DNA of 64,000 nt from Burkholderiales bacterium (GTDB taxonomy: Bacteria > Pseudomonadota > Gammaproteobacteria > Burkholderiales > SG8-41). Position numbers and translations under genes: made by a program. Under the pieces are notes generated by a model. That model was given only the letters and a program-made list of their open reading frames with translations. It was not told where the DNA came from and ran no database searches. The DNA lies in the NCBI GenBank assembly GCA_030683105.1, contig JAUXMZ010000008.1:68268-132267 (forward strand). The letters are read 5' to 3'. This document shows, piece after piece, positions 53,571-62,452 of this stretch (the stretch's first letter is position 1; every line of letters begins with the position of its first letter).

Positions 53571-53998
53571 AACCTGATGCCTACTCCGTGCTAAAACCTT
53601 TCATGACCAACCTCAAGGATGTGCCCAAGGTCGGCGGGCTGAAAGAAAAAGACGGCTGGGTCAATATGCAGGTGCAGTTCCTGATCGACCAGAAGACCGC
53701 CGGCTCGGACAAACTGCTGGTGGGCTGGACCGTGCTGCCGCCCGGCGCACAGCACGACCGGCACCGTCACTTCAATTGCGACGAGTTCTGGATAGTCGTC
53801 AAAGGCAACGGCGTGATGTATACCGCTGACGGCGAGAAACCCTCGGGCGAAGGCGATGTCGTGTTCACGCCGCGCGGCCACTGGCACGGCTTTAAAAACA
53901 CCTCCAGCGAGGACGTCGTGCTGATCTGGGGCTGGAGCGGTGCGGGCTCGCTCGAGGCGGCGGGCTATGAATCCGTGGAAGGCGGTCGTACCCATTAA
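53567..53998 (+). CDS. Cupin-domain protein
   Basis: A 143-residue single cupin: LPPGAQHDRHRHFNCDEFWIVVKGNGVMY carries the first metal motif (HRH...E) and GDVVFTPRGHWHGFKN the second (H-W-H). Likely a metal-binding isomerase, dioxygenase or sensor for the pathway; the activity is not assignable. Translationally coupled to the preceding dehydrogenase (ATGA). Stop TAA begins a repeat edge, TAAGAACGGAC. Confidence 0.88.
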   Translation: MKPDAYSVLKPFMTNLKDVPKVGGLKEKDGWVNMQVQFLIDQKTAGSDKLLVGWTVLPPGAQHDRHRHFNCDEFWIVVKGNGVMYTADGEKPSGEGDVVFTPRGHWHGFKNTSSEDVVLIWGWSGAGSLEAAGYESVEGGRTH

Positions 53999-54238
53999 GA
54001 ACGGACAAAAAAAGACAAAATCGAAACCGCCGATGAACGCCGATGAACGCCGATGAAAATCTGAAGACCCATGTTGTAAATGCTCAGGGCTATCTAACCT
54101 ATCTAACGACATATTATTTTGGTTCGCTGTCGGCCAAAGCTTTTGACGTTGGTTTAATCGGTGTTCATCGGCGTACCCGTCAAGCGGGTATTGAAATGAA
54201 TTCATCGGCGGCTAATTTTTCAGATCTTATTTAGGACT
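53996..54238. repeat. GCCGATGAAC inverted phrase array with nested palindrome
   Basis: Left arm AACCGCCGATGAACGCCGAT plus GAACGCCGATG (54025-54056). Right arm TCGGTGTTCATCGGCGT (54158-54174) is interrupted by ACCCGTCAAGCGGGTATTGA and resumes TTCATCGGCGGC (54200-54211). The loop is about 100 bases. The interruption is the same palindrome that covers the folK start. No gene is seen in this 263-base gap. Confidence 0.85.
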
Positions 54239-54261
54239 CCAGTAACGATGACTGAAACACC

Positions 54262-54978
54262 ATGAGCGCCGCCTGGTACGACCCGCGCATCGCGCGCGGC
54301 ATGGCGCAGCAACTGACACACTGGCATGAGCGCCTGAAGGCCGGGGAGAAAGCGCTGGGATGGAAGGTTGGATTCGGCGCGCCCGCCGCGATGGAGCGGC
54401 TGAAAATTCAGGCGCCGCTCGTCGGCTTCCTGACCAACCAGGCGCTGATCTCTTCCACCAAGCCGCTGGCGCTCACGAACTGGGTCAAACCCGTCGCCGA
54501 ACCCGAAATTGCCGTCTATATGGGCAAGGACCTGGCGGGCGGCGCGAGCCGCGAAGCCGCAAAAGCGGCCATTTCAGCCCTGGGTCCCGCGATCGAACTT
54601 GCCGATCTGGAATTTCCGCCAGACGACGTCGAAGCCATACTCGCCGGCAACATTTACCAGCGGCACATCGTACTCGGCCCGCGTGACACCTCACGCGCAG
54701 GCTGCGTTCTGGACGGTCTGCTGGCCAGCGTCACGCGTAACGGCACAGAATTCGCCAACACGACTGATCCGCAGGCGCTTACCGGCGATCTGATCGACAT
54801 CGTGCGCCATGTTGCCGACATGCTGGCCGCGTTTGGCGAGCGTTTGCGTGCCGGGCAGGCCATCATCACGGGCTCGGTAATCGCACCGCTGTGGGTCGAA
54901 CCCGGCGAGGAAATCGCTTTCAGTCTTGATCCGGTCGGCGGCGTTTCCATCCGGTTTGCGCCGGCATCCGGCGCCTGA
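54262..54978 (+). CDS. 2-oxopent-4-enoate hydratase-like (FAH superfamily) protein
   Basis: A 238-residue member of the fumarylacetoacetate-hydrolase superfamily in the MhpD/hydratase-decarboxylase branch: LGWKVGFGAPAAMERL, ALTNWVKPVAEPEIAVYMGKDL (metal-binding PEPE-like acids), ALGPAIELADLEFP, GNIYQRHIVLGP and AGQAIITGSVIAPLWVEPGEEI. Such enzymes hydrate 2-hydroxypentadienoate after meta-cleavage of aromatics. It follows the cupin gene after a repeat. The substrate here is inferred only from family. Confidence 0.88.
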   Translation: MSAAWYDPRIARGMAQQLTHWHERLKAGEKALGWKVGFGAPAAMERLKIQAPLVGFLTNQALISSTKPLALTNWVKPVAEPEIAVYMGKDLAGGASREAAKAAISALGPAIELADLEFPPDDVEAILAGNIYQRHIVLGPRDTSRAGCVLDGLLASVTRNGTEFANTTDPQALTGDLIDIVRHVADMLAAFGERLRAGQAIITGSVIAPLWVEPGEEIAFSLDPVGGVSIRFAPASGA

Positions 54979-55109
54979 AACCCCGCACCGAACCAATTTG
55001 GCTGATCCGGAGCGAGATCGCTGATTGCGTTTGCTAATCAAACCGGCCAAAATTATACGTTCTTAGCGTGTATTCTCGAATATTCACAAACAAAACGATG
55101 GAGGATCAG

Positions 55110-56093
55110 ATGAAAATTACCCGGTTGTCATCACTTGCGCTTATTTTCACTACGCTTGCCTGGACTGCTCCCGTTGTAGCCGCGGACATGGCAAAGAACT
55201 ATCCCGACCGGCCGATACGACTGATCGTGCCGAATGCGCCGGGCAGCTCTGTCGACACCCTGACCCGCATCGTCGCTAACAAACTGGGAGAAGTCATAGG
55301 CCAGCAGATCGTGGTGGACAACCGCGCCGGCGCCGGCGGCATCATCGGCATGGAGATCGCCAAGGATGCCGCGCCCGACGGCTACACGCTCATCGCCGCG
55401 ACCACTGCGGCTTCGACCATCGCCGTGCTGCTCCAGAAAAAACCGCCCTTCGACCCGGTAACAGACTATGACTATGTCACGCAGTTCGCGGTGACGCCCA
55501 ACGTGCTGGTGGTCAACCCGGCGCTGCCGATCAAATCGGTAAAGGAGCTGATCGACTACACCAAGGCGCGCAACGGCAACGTCAACATGGCCTCCGCGGG
55601 CGCCGGCTCCCAGAGCCACCTTTCCGGCGCCTACCTGCTGCAGGCGGGTCACTTCGAATCGCTGCACGTGCCGTACAAGGGCGGCGGCGCCTCGGTCGCC
55701 TCGGTCATCGCCGGCGAATCACAGTGGACCATCACGCCGGCCGCGGCCGTGATGTCGCACGTCAACTCCGGACGCCTGCGCGCACTGGGTCACAGCCTGC
55801 CCAAACCCTCGCCGCTGCTGAGCAGCCTGCCGCCGATCGCGGATACCATACCGGGCTTTGACTACAGCGGATGGCAGGGTTTCTTTGTGCCCAAGGGCAC
55901 GCCGAAACCCATCATCGAGAAACTGCGGGCCGCGGTGATAAAGACCGTTAATCTGCCCGAAGTGAAAAAAGCACTCGACGTCCAGGCAACAGAAGTCGTC
56001 ACCGGCACGCCGGAAGAATTTCGCAAGCTGGTCAAGGATTCGATGGCGAAGAACGCCAAGGTGGTGAAGGCGGTCGGGTTGAAAGCGAATTAG
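55110..56093 (+). CDS. Bug/TctC-family periplasmic substrate-binding protein
   Basis: A 327-residue exported protein with signal peptide (residues 1-24, APVVAAD) and the Bug core: KNYPDRPIRLIVPNAPGSSVDTLTRIVANKLGE, VVDNRAGAGGIIGMEIAKDAAPDGYTLI, VPYKGGGASVASVIAGES and GYSGW-like FDYSGWQGFFVPKGTPKPII. GGAGG lies before the ATG. It sits among the catabolic genes and could capture the pathway substrate. A second Bug gene lies at 51-52 kb on the other strand; neither has an adjacent permease. Confidence 0.93.
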   Translation: MKITRLSSLALIFTTLAWTAPVVAADMAKNYPDRPIRLIVPNAPGSSVDTLTRIVANKLGEVIGQQIVVDNRAGAGGIIGMEIAKDAAPDGYTLIAATTAASTIAVLLQKKPPFDPVTDYDYVTQFAVTPNVLVVNPALPIKSVKELIDYTKARNGNVNMASAGAGSQSHLSGAYLLQAGHFESLHVPYKGGGASVASVIAGESQWTITPAAAVMSHVNSGRLRALGHSLPKPSPLLSSLPPIADTIPGFDYSGWQGFFVPKGTPKPIIEKLRAAVIKTVNLPEVKKALDVQATEVVTGTPEEFRKLVKDSMAKNAKVVKAVGLKAN

Positions 56094-56293
56094 TCAGTCT
56101 AGCGGGATACGCCGGGCGGGGCGCCATGCGCCGCCCGGGATCCCGTGCGCCAGCGGCGCTGCTTGATGAAGAGGGTCGGTCGGACTTTCCTGATGATTGA
56201 GAATTCACTCGACGACATGCGGTGCTTGCCAGCCGCGGTGATGCATGTCGTCCGGTTACATTGCCACCACATTGCAAACCAGAGGAGACGGGC

Positions 56294-57535
56294 ATGATTA
56301 CGAACGATCGCGGGCTGTCTGACGAACAACGCATGATGCGGGACGCCTGCCGCGCCTTTGTGGACGACTTTGTCACGCCGTTTATCCGCAAGAACTGGCA
56401 GCGCGAATGGAGCATGGACCCGGTGGACCGCCTGCCGCGGGAAATCCTCGAACAGGCCCACAAAATCGGCATCCGCACCTTCGGCGTGCCCGAGGAATTC
56501 GGCGGCACGCCGGTCGATCCCAAAACCGAGGTGCAGACCTTCGCCATGATCTCCGAGGAAATCTCGCGCGGCGACGCGGGCCTCTCCGACAAGCTGGTGC
56601 AGATCTGGAAAGTTTCGGTGCTGCTGCGCAACGTCGCGCCGCGCCATCTCCAGGAATACTGGTTTCCGCGTATCGCCGAAGACCCGACCTTCCTGCTATC
56701 GCACTGCCTGACCGAGCCGCGCGGCGCCTCCGACCGCTGGCTGCCCTACGACGTGCCCGAGGCGATGATGCACACCCGCGCCGAGTTGAAGGGCGACAAG
56801 TGGGTGATCAACGGCCGCAAGCAGTTCATCAGCAACGGCTTCGATGCCAAGCTCTACGTCGTCTACGCCACGACCACGCCGGGGGCGGGCATGACCAAGG
56901 GCACCTCGAGCTTCCTCGTGCCGCGCGACACACCGGGCCTGTCCGTCGCCCGCTGCAACGAAACGCTGGGCGGGCGCTTCATGAACAACGGCGAGATCGT
57001 ATTCGAGGACTGCGCGGTGCCCAAAGACCACTGTCTGGTCGAGAACACCGCGCTGTCCAAGGCCGGCGTCTATTTCCGCGCAGGCAAGATCATCCAGGCG
57101 TCGAAGAACCTGGGCATAGCCGTCGCCGCATTCGAGCGCACTGCCGAGTACGTGCAGAACTACGTGCAGGGCGGACGCATCCTGATCAAGCACCAGGCGG
57201 TCGCCATTCGTCTTGCAGAGATGGCCACCAAGATCTGCGCCGTGCGCTCACTGCTGAACGAAGCTTCGCGCGCGGTCGATGAAGGCGCGCCGGACGCGGA
57301 GCAACTCACCAACATGGCCAAGCTGTTCGCGTCCGAGGAAGTGTTCAAGGTCTGCCAGCACGCCGTGGAACTGCATGGCGGCAACGGCATCATGCTCGAA
57401 TTCGGCATCGAGAAGCTGCTGCGCGATGCCGCGGTGTTCCTGCACATGGATGCGACCGTCGACATCTCCAAGTTCAAGATCATCAAGAACATGTTCCCCG
57501 AGACGGCGGGTATCTACGCCGGGCGCGAGGGCTAA
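56294..57535 (+). CDS. Acyl-CoA dehydrogenase family protein
   Basis: A 413-residue FAD enzyme: N-terminal helical domain (LSDEQRMMRDACRAFVDDFV), FGVPEEFGGTPV, LTEPRGASDRW, KWVINGRKQFISNGFDAKLYVVYATT, and C-terminal domain LHGGNGIMLEFGIEKLLRDAAVF with the catalytic-type Glu and RD motif. It dehydrogenates an acyl-CoA; no CoA ligase is seen in the window. AGAGGAGACGGGC precedes the ATG. Followed by NIPSNAP after 50 bases. Confidence 0.92.
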   Translation: MITNDRGLSDEQRMMRDACRAFVDDFVTPFIRKNWQREWSMDPVDRLPREILEQAHKIGIRTFGVPEEFGGTPVDPKTEVQTFAMISEEISRGDAGLSDKLVQIWKVSVLLRNVAPRHLQEYWFPRIAEDPTFLLSHCLTEPRGASDRWLPYDVPEAMMHTRAELKGDKWVINGRKQFISNGFDAKLYVVYATTTPGAGMTKGTSSFLVPRDTPGLSVARCNETLGGRFMNNGEIVFEDCAVPKDHCLVENTALSKAGVYFRAGKIIQASKNLGIAVAAFERTAEYVQNYVQGGRILIKHQAVAIRLAEMATKICAVRSLLNEASRAVDEGAPDAEQLTNMAKLFASEEVFKVCQHAVELHGGNGIMLEFGIEKLLRDAAVFLHMDATVDISKFKIIKNMFPETAGIYAGREG

Positions 57536-57585
57536 GCTTCACATCCCCGGCCCCGCTTTTCACCTATTTACAGCAAGGAAACGCC

Positions 57586-58224
57586 ATGATTTACGAAGTC
57601 AGGACCTATGATCTCAAGCCCCAATCGCTGCCCGAATTCGAAAAACGCTTCGGCGAAGCCTACGAAAAGCGCAAAAAGTATTCCGAACTTGCCGCGTTCT
57701 GGCACACCGAAATCGGTCCGCTCAACCAGATCGTGCACGTCTGGCCGTACAAGAATATCGAAGAGCGCGACAGGATCCGCGCCGCGGCGGTCAAGGACAA
57801 GATCTGGCCGCCCAATGCCGGCGAGTTCATAGTCAGGATGCAGTCAGACATCATGATCCCGTTTAATTTTTCACCCGAAATCAAACCCGGAAAAATGGGC
57901 CCGTATTTCGAGATGCGCACTTACACTTATTTACCCGGTGAGTTGCCGGTCATCCAGAAAAACTGGGAGAGCGCGATCCCGGTTCGATTGCAGTTCGGCC
58001 CGGTGTGCGCCGTCTGGTATTCGGAAATCGGCGCACTCAACAAATTTGTCCATATCTGGCCTTACGCATCCCTCGATCAGCGCGATGACATACGCAAGAA
58101 AGCCCAAGCCACCGGTTCATGGCCGCCAGGGAAAAAAGCCCAAAAAGAAGGCGGCCGGAATTACCAGCTCTTCTCCCAGGAAAACAAGATCCTGATGCCA
58201 TCCTCCTTTTCACCGCTTCAGTAA
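57586..58224 (+). CDS. Tandem NIPSNAP-domain protein
   Basis: A 212-residue protein made of two similar NIPSNAP halves (about residues 1-95 and 105-212). Each starts EVRTYDLKPQSLPEFEKRFGEAY or EMRTYTYLPGELPVIQKNW. Each contains a matching line: AAFWHTEIGPLNQIVHVWPYKNIEERDRIR and CAVWYSEIGALNKFVHIWPYASLDQRDDIR. NIPSNAP is a ferredoxin-like fold often placed with catabolic genes; its role is not defined. Same strand as the acyl-CoA dehydrogenase gene. Confidence 0.9.
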   Translation: MIYEVRTYDLKPQSLPEFEKRFGEAYEKRKKYSELAAFWHTEIGPLNQIVHVWPYKNIEERDRIRAAAVKDKIWPPNAGEFIVRMQSDIMIPFNFSPEIKPGKMGPYFEMRTYTYLPGELPVIQKNWESAIPVRLQFGPVCAVWYSEIGALNKFVHIWPYASLDQRDDIRKKAQATGSWPPGKKAQKEGGRNYQLFSQENKILMPSSFSPLQ

Positions 58225-58528
58225 TAGGCATCCCGGCCTCGCTCAAGCGCTGCCAGCGGGGCCGCGGGCGTATCGGTTCGGAAGTAGTCAGCCACGACCG
58301 CGTGGCTTGAGGTTTTTCTCCCTGCGCGACAGCCGTTCCGAGGCCTTGCGCCATCACGCCGCCGATGCTCTCGTGCGGGTGATCGCCGTTCCCCTCGGTC
58401 TCAACTGATGGCATTACCGTTCGATCCTCAGGTGACAGCAAACCCGGCCTGACCAGCGCGTGAATGACATATAATTTAACGCTCTTACCGGATCATGCCG
58501 GCACGCCGCTACAAAGGATTTCCCACCC
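58225..58528. other. Intergenic region with a possible terminator
   Basis: About 300 bases without a credible gene. At 58290-58307 AGCCACG/CGTGGCT forms a seven-pair stem, followed after four bases by TTTTTC, a weak intrinsic terminator for the preceding operon. TATAATTT at 58471-58478 is a possible -10 element for the molybdenum hydroxylase operon. Confidence 0.45.
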
Positions 58529-59008
58529 ATGCTTGTCAAATTTAAAATCAACGGTGACCCGGTCGAAGTTCGGCTGAAGTCCGGCGACCGCCTGCTGGTC
58601 GATGTGCTGCGCGAAGACCTTAAGCTGACGGGAACCAAGCACGGCTGCGGCATCGGCGCCTGCGGCACCTGCACCGTGATCATCGACGGCGAACCCATCG
58701 CTTCCTGCCTGCAGCTTGCCGCGCTGTGTGAAGGCGCCGAAATCAAGACCATAGAGGGTGTCGCCGGCGCGGCCGCGCTGCACCCGATCCAGCAGGCCTT
58801 CGTCGACAAATCCGCGCTGCAGTGTGGCATCTGCATTCCGGGCCATGTCATATCGGCCTGCGCGCTGTTCGAAAAAACACCCCATCCGACCGACGCCGAG
58901 ATCCGCGCCAGTGTCGACAGTGTCTATTGCCGCTGCACCGGATACTCCCGCATCTTCGATGCCTACAGGGAAGCCATGGCGCTCATGAGCAAAGCGGGGA
59001 AAGCATGA
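58529..59008 (+). CDS. [2Fe-2S] subunit of a molybdenum hydroxylase
   Basis: A 159-residue xanthine-oxidase-family small subunit. The plant-type ferredoxin cluster is bound by Cys40, 45, 48 and 60 (HGCGIGACGTC...SC). The second cluster, in the helical domain, uses Cys99, 102, 134 and 136 (QCGICIPGH...YCRCTGYS). It passes electrons from the molybdenum centre to FAD. It overlaps the large-subunit gene by ATGA, and no separate FAD-subunit gene follows. Confidence 0.95.
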   Translation: MLVKFKINGDPVEVRLKSGDRLLVDVLREDLKLTGTKHGCGIGACGTCTVIIDGEPIASCLQLAALCEGAEIKTIEGVAGAAALHPIQQAFVDKSALQCGICIPGHVISACALFEKTPHPTDAEIRASVDSVYCRCTGYSRIFDAYREAMALMSKAGKA

Positions 59009-62000
59009 GCCGGCCAAATCCCAACGCGGCCGGCGGCGGCCTGCTGGTGGTCGGCAAGGATGTACCGCGCACCGACGCGGTGCCTAAAGTCACAGGAGCG
59101 GCGCTGTATGTAGCCGATCTCAATCTGCCGGGCATGCTGCATGCAGCGGTACTGCGCAGCCCCCACCCCAACGCCCGCATCGTATCCATCGACACCTCAG
59201 TCGCCGAAGCCATGCCGGGGGTCAAAGCCGTTGTCACGGGCAACGATACCGCGCGGCGCAAGTGGGGCGCGTTCCGCCCAGACCTGTATCCGCTGGCGAT
59301 CGACAGGGTGCGTTACGTCGGTGACGAGGTCGCGGCGGTCGCGGCGGGCGACCCTGAGACGGCACGCGCTGCCGTGGACTGCATCGTCGTTCAGTATGAG
59401 GTATTGCCCGCCGTGCTCTCGCTTGACGCCGCGCTGGCGCAAGGCGCGCCGCTGGTGCACGACGACACGCCCGGTAACATCGCGCACCAGTTCGATTTCG
59501 AGCGCGGCGACGTCGATGCCGGATTCAAGGCCTCCGACGTTATCGTCGAGGGCACCTGGGAATCCGCCCGCCAGTGGCATACCTCGCTCGAAACCATAGG
59601 CTGCGTTGCCCAGTGGACCAGCGGGCGCGTGACGATGTGGTGCAATACCCAGACGCCGTTTCTCGCGCGCGGTCGCTATGCAACCGCGCTCGGTGTGCCG
59701 GAAGGTCAGGTGCGCGTCATCCAGACCGAGGTCGGCGGCGGGTTCGGCGGCAAGTCAGGGGACGACAATGCATCGGTGATCTGCGCCATCCTCGCGCGCA
59801 AGGCGGGCCGCGCGGTAAAGCTGATACACACCCGGGAGGAGGAATTCCTGGCCAGCCACCCGCGCATGCCGATGCGCTACTGGGTGCGCCTCGGCTTTTC
59901 CAAAGACGGCCACATCCTCGCCAAAGAAATCAAAATGTGGGCCGACAACGGCGCCTATACCGGCAAGTCGCAGGCCATACTCGGCGCAGCCACGGTGCGT
60001 CACGACGCGCTCTACAAATATCCGAACGCGCGCGCGCACTCGACCCTGGTCTACACCAACCTGGTGCCGACCGGGGCTTTCCGCGGTTTCGGCAACCCTT
60101 CGGCGGATTGGGCGGTGGAACAGGCCTGGGACCTCGCCGCGGACAAGCTGGACATGGACATTCTCGACCTGTTGCGCATGAATGCAGCGGAGCCGGGACA
60201 CACCTCGCCGCACAATCACAAGGTCACGAGCTGCGAATTGAAGCAGTGCCTGGATCTGACGGCGAAAATGATAGGCTGGAAGAAAAAACGCAATGACAAA
60301 AAACCGGATCACGGCCTGGGCATGGGCTGCAGCGTGCATGTCAACGGCCGCCGCAGCTTCGGCGACTGGGACGGCAGCTCCGCCATCGTTCGCATCAACG
60401 AAGATGGACGCGCCACGGTTATCACCGGAGAAGGCGAAATCGGCCAGGGCAACCTGACGGTGTTGCGTCAGATCGCCGCCGAGCAGCTCGGCCTGCCCTA
60501 CGAGGACGTGGACATCACGCGCCCCGACACGGACGTGCATTCGCATTCGCTGGGTGCGCTGGCAAGCCGCCTGACTTACGTTGCGGGTAACGCCGTAAAA
60601 AATGCCGCAGAGGCGGCCCGCACTCAACTGATGGCCGCAGCCGCGGAACAATTCGAACTGCCCGCGGAAGAATTGACCATCATCGACCGCCAGATCGGAC
60701 CGGTGCGCGGCTCGGAAACCGCATTCAAACCGGTCAGCGCGGTGGTGCGCGCCAATATCTACAAGCGCAACGGACAGCCCATCGTCGGTGTTGGCAACTT
60801 CGATAACCCGTCGGATTTCCCCGATCACAGCCGTTACGGCAACGAGTCGGGCGCCTACAATTTCACGGCGCAGGCGGTGGAAGTCGAAGTCGACCGTGCC
60901 ACCGGCCAGGTCACGCTGCTCGAGGTCGCCTCCACCGTGGACTGCGGCACGGTGATTCATCCCGCCGCCGCCGAAGGTCAGGTGCAGGGCGCGGTCACGC
61001 AAGGCATAGGGCTGGCAATGATCGAATACTTCGACTGGTACAACGGCGCGCCGACCGACCCGCAGCTCAAGGACTATCCGCTGCCCGGTGCGGCAATGAT
61101 GCCGAAGATGCACGTGGCGTTCGCCGACTCTTATGAGCCCAGCGGCCCGTACGGTGCCAAAGGCCTGGGTGAGATCGGGCTCGATGCCATCCCCGCCGCG
61201 ATTGCCAATGCGGTTGCCGATGCGGTCGGCGTGCGCATTACCGAACTGCCGATCACCTCGGAGAAAATACATCGCGCGCTGCATCCCGAACTGTACGCGA
61301 ATGAAAAAACCGCGCCTCCCGCGGCGCCCAAGGGTTCGACCTGGGTGCGCCTGGGCGCCGGCAAACCGTCGGGCGCGCGTCCGCCCGAAGCGGAACTGGT
61401 GTTTGCCACCAGCGTCGAAGACACAGTAGCGCAGCTCGCCGCGGGCGATGCCATGATCGTGTCAGGCGGAACCGCGCACGCCCTGCGCCGCGAGCGCAGC
61501 GGCTTTCCCTTTGCGAAACGCCTGATCGCCATCGGGCGGGTGCCCGAACTCAACCAGCTGGCGATAGACGGGCGCGGCATGCTGAGCGCCGGCGCGGCGG
61601 TGCACCAACAGCGCCTCTACGATAACGCGCGTCTGCGGCAGGACTGGCAGGCGATAGATGACGCGCTCGATGCGGTGGGCCACACCCGCGTGCGCCGCAT
61701 GATCACGGTCGGCGGCAGCCTCGGTCCGCTGATCGGCGGCTTCGATCTGCCGGTGGCGCTGCTCGCACTCGATGCGCGCGTAACCGTGGCTGGACCCGGG
61801 GGCCGGCGCACGCTGTCGCTCGAAGAAGCGTTCAAGAACCGCTTTGCCAAGCACGAGATGGTTGTCAACTTCGAAGTCGATCCGATGCCTGCGCGCACCG
61901 GCTCGGCGTTCTTCAAATACATGGCGCGCGGCGTGTTGGAAATTCCCACCGTAAATACGGCCGCCACCGTGGGCGTCGATGCCGGCGGCAACTGCAGCAA

Positions 62001-62247
62001 GGCGCGCGTGGTGGTGGGATCGGTCAGCTGGAAGCCCATCATCCTCGACCTGCAGCAACTCATCGGACAGCGGCTGACCGCAGAAATGCTGTACGAGGCC
62101 GTGCAAGGCGTGCGCGAGAAGGCCGAACCGATGGCGGATGTGCGCGGGTCGGTGGCTTACAAGCGCGAGATGGCGGTTGAGTTTGCCGCGCGCGCGCTGA
62201 TCACGGCGTGGCAACGCGCGACTCAAAAATTAAAACCCAATAATTAA
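59005..62247 (+). CDS. Molybdenum hydroxylase with large (Mo) and medium (FAD) subunits fused
   Basis: A 1,080-residue fusion. Residues 1 to about 770 are a xanthine-dehydrogenase-type large subunit: DAVPKVTGAALYVADLNLPGMLHAAVLRSPHPNARI, TEVGGGFGGKSGDDN, TGAFRGFGNPSADWAVE, and YGAKGLGEIGLDAIPAA with catalytic Glu723. Residues about 795-1075 match the FAD-binding medium subunit: DAMIVSGGTAHALRRE, VGHTRVRRMITVGGSLGPLIGGFDLPVALLALDARV and EIPTVNTAATVGVD. These are normally separate genes. The enzyme would hydroxylate an aldehyde, purine or N-heteroaromatic ring; the substrate is not readable. Start set by ATGA overlap. Confidence 0.93.
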   Translation: MSRPNPNAAGGGLLVVGKDVPRTDAVPKVTGAALYVADLNLPGMLHAAVLRSPHPNARIVSIDTSVAEAMPGVKAVVTGNDTARRKWGAFRPDLYPLAIDRVRYVGDEVAAVAAGDPETARAAVDCIVVQYEVLPAVLSLDAALAQGAPLVHDDTPGNIAHQFDFERGDVDAGFKASDVIVEGTWESARQWHTSLETIGCVAQWTSGRVTMWCNTQTPFLARGRYATALGVPEGQVRVIQTEVGGGFGGKSGDDNASVICAILARKAGRAVKLIHTREEEFLASHPRMPMRYWVRLGFSKDGHILAKEIKMWADNGAYTGKSQAILGAATVRHDALYKYPNARAHSTLVYTNLVPTGAFRGFGNPSADWAVEQAWDLAADKLDMDILDLLRMNAAEPGHTSPHNHKVTSCELKQCLDLTAKMIGWKKKRNDKKPDHGLGMGCSVHVNGRRSFGDWDGSSAIVRINEDGRATVITGEGEIGQGNLTVLRQIAAEQLGLPYEDVDITRPDTDVHSHSLGALASRLTYVAGNAVKNAAEAARTQLMAAAAEQFELPAEELTIIDRQIGPVRGSETAFKPVSAVVRANIYKRNGQPIVGVGNFDNPSDFPDHSRYGNESGAYNFTAQAVEVEVDRATGQVTLLEVASTVDCGTVIHPAAAEGQVQGAVTQGIGLAMIEYFDWYNGAPTDPQLKDYPLPGAAMMPKMHVAFADSYEPSGPYGAKGLGEIGLDAIPAAIANAVADAVGVRITELPITSEKIHRALHPELYANEKTAPPAAPKGSTWVRLGAGKPSGARPPEAELVFATSVEDTVAQLAAGDAMIVSGGTAHALRRERSGFPFAKRLIAIGRVPELNQLAIDGRGMLSAGAAVHQQRLYDNARLRQDWQAIDDALDAVGHTRVRRMITVGGSLGPLIGGFDLPVALLALDARVTVAGPGGRRTLSLEEAFKNRFAKHEMVVNFEVDPMPARTGSAFFKYMARGVLEIPTVNTAATVGVDAGGNCSKARVVVGSVSWKPIILDLQQLIGQRLTAEMLYEAVQGVREKAEPMADVRGSVAYKREMAVEFAARALITAWQRATQKLKPNN

Positions 62248-62277
62248 CCGCCAACAAGATTAACGACAATAATATTT

Positions 62278-62412
62278 TAGCCACAGAGATCACAGAGATC
62301 ACAGAGATCACAGAGATCACAGAGAAAACCATTAATATCAATTAAAACAAATAGATATACATGTTTCTGCGTTGTTTATTTTTTCTCTGTGATCTCTGTG
62401 TCCTCTGTGGCT
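62278..62412. repeat. CACAGAGA inverted phrase array inside the catabolic operon
   Basis: Left arm has five near-identical units (TAGCCACAGAGATCACAGAG repeated, 62278-62325). Right arm TTCTCTGTGATCTCTGTG then TCCTCTGTGGCT (62384-62412). The loop is about 57 A+T-rich bases. The left arm is the most regular copy in the window, with unit ATCACAGAG repeated four times. Confidence 0.88.
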
Positions 62413-62452
62413 GATGCCTTGATTTTCGGATTAGTTATAAGAGAGATCAGAC

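Noticed and set aside
54043-54234. A 63-codon plus-strand frame
   Set aside because: It consists of phrase repeat, loop and nested palindrome sequence; no coding signature.
58037-58441. A 134-codon minus-strand frame across the 58.2-58.5 kb gap
   Set aside because: It overlaps the NIPSNAP 3' end, has no ribosome-binding site and matches no family I recognise.
59755-61284. A 509-codon open frame on the minus strand
   Set aside because: Antisense to the molybdenum hydroxylase and without any recognisable motif; an artefact of codon bias.
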